A stretch of DNA of 5,452 nucleotides. Origin: Chitinophagales bacterium (GTDB taxonomy: Bacteria; Bacteroidota; Bacteroidia; Chitinophagales; Saprospiraceae). The translations under genes were made by a program, and so were the position numbers. Positions 1 through 5,255 of the stretch are shown one piece after another. The notes beneath the pieces are model-generated. The model ran no database searches and had not been told where the DNA came from. It was given only the letters and a program-made list of their open reading frames with translations. Numbering within the stretch: position 1 is the first letter of the stretch; every line of letters starts with the position of its first letter. The stretch spans positions 1 through 5,452 of the forward strand of contig JAAFHO010000408.1 in assembly GCA_013297575.1 (NCBI GenBank), read 5' to 3'.

Positions 1-249
1 GTGTTTATTTCCGAAATTTTTCCAAATCAGGTGCGCTCCTATGGCAATTCATTGGGTAGCAGCACGCATTGGGTTTTTGCGGCTTTGATTGCTGCTACAT
101 TTCCATTGTTGGCAGGACGCTTTGGACAAGCACCTATTTTTGCGATTTTTGCGCTAATGATGGTATTTCAATTGCTTTTTGTTTGGAAAATGATGCCGGA
201 GACAAAAGGTGTATCTTTAGAAGATTTAGAAAAAAAATTAGTAAAGTAA
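1..249 (+). CDS. MFS sugar-porter permease, C-terminal fragment (cut by window edge)
   Basis: This is the last 82 codons of an inner-membrane sugar transporter of the major facilitator superfamily; the rest lies upstream of the window. The frame is open from the first base, so the GTG there is a window-edge codon, not a credible start. Seen: SEIFPNQVR near the beginning, matching the cytoplasmic loop before the last two membrane helices of sugar porters. Two hydrophobic segments follow, at about residues 22-38 and 45-62. Then comes PETKG (66-70), the hallmark sequence after helix 12 of this family, and a short charged tail. A proton-coupled symporter of a hexose such as fructose is inferred from the GH32 gene two places downstream; the fragment itself does not show the substrate. 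The next gene starts 4 bases after the stop, so co-transcription is very likely. Confidence 0.85.
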   Translation: MFISEIFPNQVRSYGNSLGSSTHWVFAALIAATFPLLAGRFGQAPIFAIFALMMVFQLLFVWKMMPETKGVSLEDLEKKLVK

Positions 250-253
250 TACG

Positions 254-673
254 ATGATGGAATTACTAAAAATCAACCGCTTGCAACACGTGGGTATTCC
301 TGTTACGGATATTAAAACGTCAATCGCATTTTACGAAAAATTGGGTTTTTACAACGCAATGTCTTCCACTTTTACCTTCAATGATGAAGAGGGCGGCATG
401 GTAGCGATGATGCAAAACGGCGATATTATATTGGAATTATATCAAATGCCCGAAACAGAACTCCAGAAAATACGAGCACGTAAAGATGGGCATGTCGATC
501 ATATCGCATTTGATGTGGATGATGTGGAAGCCACTTTCCTGACTTTTAAAAACGCAGGATATACAGTGATGGAGCCACAGCCCGTTTTTCTTGCATTTTG
601 GAAAAATGGCTGCAAGTACTTCAATATCCTTGGGCCAGATGGAGAGCGTTTGGAGTTTAATCAAATACTTTAA
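254..673 (+). CDS. VOC (glyoxalase/bleomycin-resistance fold) family metalloprotein
   Basis: A 139-residue protein of the vicinal oxygen chelate superfamily, made of two beta-alpha-beta-beta-beta modules. Seen: the opening LQHVGIPVTDI with His12, ELYQ with Glu61, the second-module start HVDHIAFDVDDVE with His83, and GPDGERLEF with Glu134. These occupy the four usual metal-ligand positions (H/E/H/E), so it is probably an active metalloenzyme and not a binding-only member. Length is normal for a one-chain VOC subunit, which usually works as a dimer. There is no signal peptide, so it should be cytoplasmic. The start has two adjacent ATG codons (254 and 257) without a Shine-Dalgarno site. It sits between a sugar permease and a GH32 enzyme. 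Removal of methylglyoxal formed during rapid sugar catabolism (glyoxalase I-like) is one guess. An epimerase, isomerase or dioxygenase activity is equally possible, and sequence alone does not fix the substrate. Confidence 0.85.
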   Translation: MMELLKINRLQHVGIPVTDIKTSIAFYEKLGFYNAMSSTFTFNDEEGGMVAMMQNGDIILELYQMPETELQKIRARKDGHVDHIAFDVDDVEATFLTFKNAGYTVMEPQPVFLAFWKNGCKYFNILGPDGERLEFNQIL

Positions 674-694
674 CTTATATTGACGCTCAAAAAT

Positions 695-2299
695 ATGTTT
701 ACTCATTATACTAAAACGACCATATTTTGTTGTTTTTGCTTGATTTTGATCACTTTTTCTTGTAAAAGTACCCAAAAAATGTCTAATTCAAACCTAGAAC
801 TACACCGTCCGGTCTATCACTTTACCCCGCCTGCCCATTGGATGAACGACCCCAATGGCATGGTTTTTTACGAAGGCGAATACCACTTGTTTTACCAATA
901 TTATCCCGAAGCCACGGTGTGGGGGCCTATGCACTGGGGACACGCAGTAAGTACCGATTTGGTGCATTGGGAACACTTGCCCATTGCCTTATACCCCGAT
1001 GCATTAGGGCTTATTTTTTCGGGTAGCGCAGTCGTGGACTGGAAAAACTCCAGCGGGTTTGGTGAAAATGGCAAGCCGCCATTGGTTGCTATTTTTACAC
1101 AGCACCTTATGGAAGGCGAAAAGGCTGGTCGCCACGATTTTCAATACCAAAGCATTGCTTACAGTAACGACCGTGGCCGCACGTGGACTAAATACGCAGG
1201 TAACCCTGTAATCCCTAATGTGGACAAAATCCATGATTTTCGCGACCCCAAAGTGATCTGGGACGAAGCCCGCCAACAATGGATCATGGTCTTTGCGGCT
1301 TATGATCATACCATGTTTTGGTCGTCCAAAAACCTAAAAAACTGGACTTATTTGAGCAGTTTTGGCAAAGAATACGGTGCACATGGCGGCGTATGGGAAT
1401 GTCCCGATTTTTTCCCAATCAATGTTGAGCAGGCATCTGGTACAACAGGCGTCCAGCAACAAAAATGGGTATTATTGCAAAGTCTTAATCCCGGATTGCC
1501 CAGCGGCGGTTCCGGTACGCAGTATTTTGTAGGCGATTTCGATGGAAAAACCTTCAAACTCGACCCAGAATTTGAAACCTCTGTTCAGAATGGGAAAGCC
1601 GTTTGGCTCGATTGGGGCCGCGACAACTACGCTGGTGTAACATGGTCGGATGTACCAAAGTCGGATGGCCGCCGCCTCTTTTTGGGCTGGATGTCCAACT
1701 GGGATTATGCCAATGTAGTACCTACCCAAAACTGGCGTAGTGCTATGACCATACCACGCACCCTCACTTTGCGGAAAACGGGCAATGCATATCGCTTGAG
1801 TACGCAGCCTGTTCGTGAATTGGAAAAGCAACGGGGTAAAAAGTATTCTCTTGCCAATCAAAACGTTTCGGGGAAAGTTGATTTGACAGAAAAAGCAGGT
1901 TTTTCATCGGCTACTTGCGAACTCGATTTGGAATTTACGCCCAATGGCAAACAAGTAGAATTTGTAATAGAACTGTCTAATGCCAAAGGCGAATTATTTA
2001 AAATTGGTTATGATGGTGCTACAAATCGGTTTTTCTGCGACCGAATGAAATCAGGGAATTTGGATTTTTCTCCCAAATTTGCTACTCAAGTGGATTTTGC
2101 GCCGCGTATTTCCACGAACAAAACCATCAAAATGCACTTGTTTTTCGATCGTGCTTCCTGCGAATTATTTGCGGATGGCGGGGAAGTGGCTATGACTGAA
2201 ATTTTCTTTCCATCAGAAGATTTTAGCCGACTCACGATAAGTGCCAATAATGGCGATGTGATGCTCCAACGTGCCGATTTATTTGAGATAAAAAAATAG
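695..2299 (+). CDS. Glycoside hydrolase family 32 beta-fructosidase (levanase/invertase-type), putative lipoprotein
   Basis: This enzyme hydrolyses beta-fructosidic bonds in levan, inulin or sucrose, retaining configuration. From the ATG at 695 it has 534 residues. The first 23 form a lipoprotein-like signal (Lys7, hydrophobic core, ITFSC with Cys23), so it is probably exported and membrane-anchored. The lipobox is loose, as is common in Bacteroidota. The N-terminal five-bladed propeller carries all three catalytic motifs: WMNDPNG with nucleophile Asp52, FRDP with transition-state Asp184, and WECPD with acid/base Glu235. The C-terminal beta-sandwich is also present, with the family's CELFADGGEVAMTEIFFP near residues 489-506. 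An in-frame TTG at 680 would add five residues. The ATG is preferred because the signal peptide then starts normally; the ATG at 779 would lose the signal. The gene lies 21 bases after the VOC gene, in one operon with the sugar permease. Endo- or exo-action and preferred fructan cannot be read from the sequence. Confidence 0.93.
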   Translation: MFTHYTKTTIFCCFCLILITFSCKSTQKMSNSNLELHRPVYHFTPPAHWMNDPNGMVFYEGEYHLFYQYYPEATVWGPMHWGHAVSTDLVHWEHLPIALYPDALGLIFSGSAVVDWKNSSGFGENGKPPLVAIFTQHLMEGEKAGRHDFQYQSIAYSNDRGRTWTKYAGNPVIPNVDKIHDFRDPKVIWDEARQQWIMVFAAYDHTMFWSSKNLKNWTYLSSFGKEYGAHGGVWECPDFFPINVEQASGTTGVQQQKWVLLQSLNPGLPSGGSGTQYFVGDFDGKTFKLDPEFETSVQNGKAVWLDWGRDNYAGVTWSDVPKSDGRRLFLGWMSNWDYANVVPTQNWRSAMTIPRTLTLRKTGNAYRLSTQPVRELEKQRGKKYSLANQNVSGKVDLTEKAGFSSATCELDLEFTPNGKQVEFVIELSNAKGELFKIGYDGATNRFFCDRMKSGNLDFSPKFATQVDFAPRISTNKTIKMHLFFDRASCELFADGGEVAMTEIFFPSEDFSRLTISANNGDVMLQRADLFEIKK

Positions 2300-2346
2300 T
2301 AATTATTTGATAATCAATTGTTTGATCATTGTCCAGTCGCTGTCCA

Positions 2347-2457
2347 AATTCCAGTAGGGAATGTATGTTCTTTTGTGCGTTTTTTACATAAAATCCCTAA
2401 CGGGATTTGTACGCGCACCCCTATTCAGCCTATAAACATATATTCCCTACAGGAATT
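2347..2457. repeat. Nested palindromic intergenic repeat (REP/MITE-like)
   Basis: Outer arms 2347-2369 and 2435-2457 pair over 23 positions with one A-A mismatch and one G-T wobble. Inside lies a short GTGCG/CGCAC pair (2375-2379 and 2414-2418). The innermost hairpin is AAATCCC-TAAC-GGGATTT (2391-2408). The motif TCCCTA, or its complement TAGGGA, occurs three times. It encodes no protein. The nested symmetry and its place between convergent genes are typical of dispersed palindromic elements, some of which are mobilised by REP-associated transposases. Being dispersed in the genome is inference, since only one copy is visible. It could instead serve as a transcription barrier behind the GH32 gene. 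Confidence 0.6.
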
Positions 2458-2532
2458 ATTTAGAGCGATGGGATAGATACAATGTTTGTAAAAAATTTAA
2501 AATTTCGTAAACGTTCTCGAAGGCCATAAAAA

Positions 2533-2565
2533 AAAGCAACCCATTGGTCATCAATGGGTTGCTTT
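2533..2565 (-). terminator. Rho-independent terminator of ssrA
   Basis: A perfect 14-bp stem (AAAGCAACCCATTG at 2533-2546, its complement at 2552-2565) encloses the 5-base loop GTCAT. Read on the minus strand, the hairpin begins 9 bases after the tmRNA 3' end and is followed directly by a run of T residues (the A tract at 2528-2535 on the plus strand). This is a textbook intrinsic terminator for the tmRNA. On the plus strand only three T residues follow the stem, so any action on transcripts coming from the GH32 gene should be weaker. Confidence 0.9.
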
Positions 2566-2573
2566 AAAAACTT

Positions 2574-2947
2574 TGGTGGAGCTGGCGAGATTCGAACTCG
2601 CGTCCGGACAAAGCGTCATAACGCCTTCTACATGCTTATCTTCCGATTGAATTTTCGAGTGCTTAGGAGGTTCGGCAGCGGACACTTAAACACCTTAGCC
2701 GTTAGATCTCATCAAACAGTAACGGCGTTCTGCTGACTATCTTCAAAAAAGGTTATACGCGGCGCAATGTGTATGAAGCCTCAACTACGCGGCATAATGG
2801 CGTATTCTAACTAACTAGTAATTAGGCAGCCATGGCATACTGAGTATTGCCATTTATTGTTCGAACGTTGTTTTTTAAGGAGTAACCGCCCATGCTCCTG
2901 CATGCTTACGAAACAACTACACTTTCCCGTCAATACCAGGCAGCCCC
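2574..2947 (-). ncRNA. ssrA: Transfer-messenger RNA (tmRNA, 10Sa RNA)
   Basis: The RNA frees ribosomes stalled on broken mRNAs and tags the unfinished protein for proteolysis, working with SmpB. Seen: the mature 5' end GGGGCTG (2947-2941) pairs with CAGCTCC just before the 3' end to form the 7-bp acceptor stem with one G-U pair. It is followed by discriminator A and an encoded CCA ending at 2574. The T arm is perfect, with stem 2585-2589/2597-2601 and loop TTCGAAT. The conserved 5' part TGGTATTGACGG follows the acceptor strand. An internal reading frame (2851-2822) encodes the tag GNTQYAMAA and stops at TAA. Length is 374 nt, in the normal range for one-piece tmRNA. A promoter box lies upstream and a strong terminator downstream, so it is an independent unit. 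Its ends assume normal RNase P and 3' processing. Confidence 0.96.
2822..2851 (-). other. tmRNA proteolysis-tag reading frame (GNTQYAMAA, stop TAA)
   Basis: Inside ssrA, the codons GGC AAT ACT CAG TAT GCC ATG GCT GCC TAA encode GNTQYAMAA. The Gly resume codon fits Bacteroidota tags, which usually begin with Gly, and the YAMAA or YALAA end is the usual protease-recognition signal. The stretch before the resume codon is A-rich (CAATAAAT). A second in-frame stop, TAG, comes five codons after the TAA. The choice of resume codon is by comparison with known tags, not shown directly. Confidence 0.88.
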
Positions 2948-2962
2948 GTTTTGTTTCTGTCG

Positions 2963-2970
2963 CAAAGGTA
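2963..2970 (-). promoter_or_regulatory. Promoter -7 box of ssrA (TACCTTTG)
   Basis: On the minus strand TACCTTTG matches the Bacteroidota -7 consensus TAnnTTTG exactly. It ends 15 bases before the mature tmRNA 5' end, which leaves room for a short leader removed by RNase P. I do not find a good -33 TTTG element at the usual distance, so only the -7 part is called. Confidence 0.6.
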
Positions 2971-3035
2971 AACAGAATTTAGGAGAGTATTGTTCCTAGT
3001 ACCAGCGGTTTATTTTTTTCTTTGTTGTATGAGTA

Positions 3036-3731
3036 CTAAAAATGGTATCCTAGATATAAAATACGAGGAAATTTATACTCGAATCTAGAATAAGTAAATG
3101 TATTTGTGGACCCGCCTATAAATTTAGAAGTACCGCTTCGAGCCATAAATGAGAAACCCCATTCTGTACCTACACTCAAATATGGTGTCAAATAATACCC
3201 AAGGCCACCGAAAACTATACTCCCAGCCTCTTTCTCTGCTGTAGTGTACGGTGATACTTCGATAGTATTTGGTGAACCATTGTTGAATGTAGTGGTCTTT
3301 GTTCTTGTCCCATTTCCTTTGTCATTAGCATAGCATAGATCAATACCTGCTGTCCAGCGCCACCTTCTTTTTATTTTTTGTAATTCATAACCAATGGAGC
3401 ATTCTATCTGTTTTGGGGTATAGTTCGTAACAGTTTCTACGGGATCTCTAATAGCATTACCTGAAATGAAATAACTTGCTGTTCGACTTTTGTTGTGGTA
3501 TGCACTATTTAGGCGGAATGCTTGTCTGACCACTCCATTGTTAGCATGCAACAATGGGAGTGAGTATTTAAGCAGTAACCCATAGCCAATCTGTTGTTTG
3601 CGAGGCGTAAAAAAACCTAAATTTACTTCAAAACCACGATTGGGCATAAACCCTTTTTTCTGGGCTTCTTGTGCCATTAAAGCACCGAGCATAAGGCAAA
3701 GGCCGCAAGTAAGTAATGTTTTTTTCATCAT
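3036..3731 (-). CDS. Small secreted beta-barrel protein, third gene of the operon (divergent relative)
   Basis: I do not recognise a named family. The 231-residue product begins with a clear signal peptide (MMKK, hydrophobic core, cleavage likely at MA|Q after residue 20). The mature part has alternating polar and aromatic stretches without long hydrophobic helices, and ends in Phe with ILYLGYHF. This pattern is typical of a small outer-membrane beta-barrel in Bacteroidota. It shares landmarks with the two upstream genes: QKKGF plus GFEVNL near the N-terminus, SVGTEW (186-191) against CxGTEL, and FEYKFPRILYLGYHF against the same end in those proteins. Overall identity is low, so it is an older relative. 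It starts 23 bases after the preceding stop; ATG at 3728 is an alternative start one codon in. No terminator is evident between its stop and the ssrA promoter. Function unknown; a structural or adhesin-like surface role is possible but unproved. Confidence 0.75.
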   Translation of the reverse strand: MMKKTLLTCGLCLMLGALMAQEAQKKGFMPNRGFEVNLGFFTPRKQQIGYGLLLKYSLPLLHANNGVVRQAFRLNSAYHNKSRTASYFISGNAIRDPVETVTNYTPKQIECSIGYELQKIKRRWRWTAGIDLCYANDKGNGTRTKTTTFNNGSPNTIEVSPYTTAEKEAGSIVFGGLGYYLTPYLSVGTEWGFSFMARSGTSKFIGGSTNTFTYSRFEYKFPRILYLGYHF

Positions 3732-3754
3732 TGGAAATGGTTGAAAATTTGTTG

Positions 3755-4423
3755 CTAAAAGTGAAAACCGATATACAAAAGCCTAGATAACCTAGGTGTA
3801 AAATCAAATTCCATATATTGGAAATCATTACCCGTATTGGATTTATTGGCATACGAAAAAGATATAGGTAAAGACAATTCCGTACCTACGCAAAGCCATT
3901 TTTGTATAAAAAAGCTATATCCAATAAAGGGAGCCATACCGGTGTAAATGCTATGATCAATTGAATTGGAACGTGTAACACTAGAAATAGCGCCATTATT
4001 TCCAAAGATAGTTGTTACTACTGTTCCCCAATAACTTTCCTTATAAAAATAAAAATCGCCCCCAAAATACAATCTTGAGCGATTAAAATAGAATTGCTGC
4101 TCGATTCCCATCGCTAAGTCAAAAATAGCATTTTTCTGATTAAAATCATATTTTGAACTTGGCGGAGGAAACTCATACAAATAAGTTCCATTGCTTTTAT
4201 ACGATTGCTGCGCCACAATAAAACGCAACGCAGATTTAGTACTACCCCAATTTCTGTCCACTTGCCAGAAATCGAACCTAGCCAGCCCTCCGACCCCCTT
4301 GTATTCTCCAAACGGTGCCATCAGGTCAATATCTAATTCAAATCCCTTCTTCTGAAAAGAATCTTGGGCAATGAGATCATTGGCCACTATGAAAAGTAGT
4401 AATAAGAGATATGTTTTTTGCAT
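3755..4423 (-). CDS. Small secreted beta-barrel protein, second gene (tandem duplicate)
   Basis: This 222-residue protein has a signal peptide (residues 1-19, cleavage likely at IA|Q) and a mature domain rich in aromatic, strand-like segments such as QQFYFNRSRLYF and FYFY. It ends EFDFTPRLSRLLYIGFHF with a terminal Phe, as expected for an outer-membrane barrel recognised by the BAM machinery. It is a tandem copy of the gene just upstream. Residues 1-74 differ at only five positions and the last 18 residues are identical, but residues 75-100, 128-163 and 191-204 are largely different. If the barrel model holds, those blocks are probably surface loops. Only 13 bases separate it from the upstream gene, and homology stops about four bases before its ATG, so it has no copied promoter and likely depends on read-through. 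The stop is TAG. Function unknown. Confidence 0.8.
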   Translation of the reverse strand: MQKTYLLLLLFIVANDLIAQDSFQKKGFELDIDLMAPFGEYKGVGGLARFDFWQVDRNWGSTKSALRFIVAQQSYKSNGTYLYEFPPPSSKYDFNQKNAIFDLAMGIEQQFYFNRSRLYFGGDFYFYKESYWGTVVTTIFGNNGAISSVTRSNSIDHSIYTGMAPFIGYSFFIQKWLCVGTELSLPISFSYANKSNTGNDFQYMEFDFTPRLSRLLYIGFHF

Positions 4424-4436
4424 TTTGTTAAGTTAC

Positions 4437-5105
4437 TTAAAAGTGAAAACCAATATATAAAAGTCGAGATAGCCTAGGTGTAAAGTCAAATTCAGAAAAT
4501 TGGGAACTATTACCGCGATTGAATATATTTAAATAGGAGTAGGACACAGGGATAGACAACTCTGTACCGGCGCAAAACCATTTTCGGATAAAAAAGCTAT
4601 ACCCTACAAATGGTGTTATACCAGTATCAGTAGTTTGTGCGCTCAAGTTAAGAATACTGGCACTAGTGACGATGCCACTAGTTAAAAAAATGTCTGGTAC
4701 AGCACCACCAAAAGTATTTGCTCTGTAAAAATAGAAATCGGCTCCATAATATAACCGCGAACGATTAAAATAGAATTGTTGTTCCATGCCTACTGCTAAG
4801 TCAAGAATAACACGTTTTATATTAAAATAGTATGGTAGGCTAGGATCTATAATAGTAGGAGTAAACGTTCCGCTTTTTTTTAACGATTGCTGCGCTACAA
4901 TAAAACGCAACGCAGATTTAGTACTACCCCAATTTCTGTCCACTTGCCAAAAATCGAACCTAGCCAGCCCCCCAGCCCCTTTGTATTCCCCCAAAGGTGC
5001 CATCAGGTCAATATCTAATTCAAACCCCTTCTTCTGAAATGGATCTTGGGCAATGAGATGATTGGCCACTATGAAAAGTAGTAATAAGAGAGATGTTTTT
5101 TGCAT
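4437..5105 (-). CDS. Small secreted beta-barrel protein, first gene of the operon (tandem duplicate)
   Basis: This is the promoter-proximal copy of the duplicated pair, also 222 residues. The signal peptide covers about residues 1-19 (QKTS, then a run of Leu, cleavage near IA|Q). The mature part starts DPFQKKGFELDIDL, a motif shared in part with the two downstream genes, and ends in the same EFDFTPRLSRLLYIGFHF as its twin. Strand-like conserved segments (101-127, 164-190, 205-222) alternate with blocks that diverge from the twin. No enzymatic motif, lipobox or TonB-plug sequence is visible. An eight-stranded or similar small outer-membrane barrel is inferred from length and pattern. A conserved periplasmic or surface protein of another fold remains possible. 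The leader lacks a Shine-Dalgarno site and is A-rich (AGCAAA before ATG). A perfect inverted repeat with promoter-like boxes lies 26-77 bases upstream and probably controls all three genes. Confidence 0.8.
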   Translation of the reverse strand: MQKTSLLLLLFIVANHLIAQDPFQKKGFELDIDLMAPLGEYKGAGGLARFDFWQVDRNWGSTKSALRFIVAQQSLKKSGTFTPTIIDPSLPYYFNIKRVILDLAVGMEQQFYFNRSRLYYGADFYFYRANTFGGAVPDIFLTSGIVTSASILNLSAQTTDTGITPFVGYSFFIRKWFCAGTELSIPVSYSYLNIFNRGNSSQFSEFDFTPRLSRLLYIGFHF

Positions 5106-5131
5106 TTTGCTATGGTGAATTGAATAAAATA

Positions 5132-5182
5132 AATTCGTATATTTGTCTTACACGTTTGCTTCGAAGTACAAATATACGAATT
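5132..5182. promoter_or_regulatory. Perfect 15-bp inverted repeat with a TATATTTG box in each arm, upstream of the beta-barrel operon
   Basis: The arm AATTCGTATATTTGT (5132-5146) is repeated exactly in inverted orientation at 5168-5182, with a 21-base spacer that itself contains the palindrome CTTCGAAG (5159-5166). Each arm holds TATATTTG, matching the Bacteroidota -7 consensus TAnnTTTG: plus strand 5138-5145 and minus strand 5176-5169. The minus-strand box would start transcription near 5160 toward the beta-barrel genes. A clear -33 element is missing on both sides, so promoter function is inferred. It could also be an operator for a dimeric regulator or a leader hairpin. Confidence 0.5.
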
Positions 5183-5224
5183 ATAACTCAATTAGGAATA
5201 AAATTTAAATTTCAGTTCTTAGAT

Positions 5225-5255
5225 TAAGAAAATAACGGTTTTATTCAATAAACCG
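5225..5255 (-). terminator. Possible terminator overlapping the stop of the dehydrogenase gene
   Basis: On the minus strand CGGTTT (5255-5250) pairs with AAACCG (5241-5236). A further ATT/AAT pairing is possible with one bulged base. A T-rich stretch (TTATTTTCTT) follows. The TAA stop of the dehydrogenase (5243-5241) lies inside the hairpin. The stem is short, so efficiency is uncertain, but position and polarity fit the 3' end of that gene. Confidence 0.4.

Noticed and set aside
680..694. TTG start for the GH32 gene
   Set aside because: The ATG at 695 gives a normal lipoprotein-type signal; the extra five residues add nothing recognisable.
1004..1861. Minus-strand open frames inside the GH32 gene
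   Set aside because: The plus strand carries all GH32 catalytic motifs; the reverse frames show no family signature and no own signals.
2300..2335. Short TTGA/TCAA hairpin as a terminator of the GH32 gene
   Set aside because: The stem is only four bases and AT-rich, with no T run after it.
2574..2610. A possible minus-strand tRNA, because of a perfect T arm and CCA end
   Set aside because: No anticodon arm follows. The acceptor partner is 350 bases away at 2941-2947, which makes it the tRNA-like domain of tmRNA.
2554..2736. A 60-codon plus-strand open frame
   Set aside because: It lies antisense to the tRNA-like part of ssrA; its residues simply mirror the conserved tmRNA 3' domain.
3781..3795. 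CCTAG/CTAGG palindrome as a regulatory site
   Set aside because: It lies in the conserved C-terminal codons of the second beta-barrel gene and is not preserved in its twin; most likely chance.
3628..3852. Minus-strand 74-codon frame spanning the junction of the second and third beta-barrel genes
   Set aside because: It overlaps two well-supported genes in another frame and has no recognisable features.
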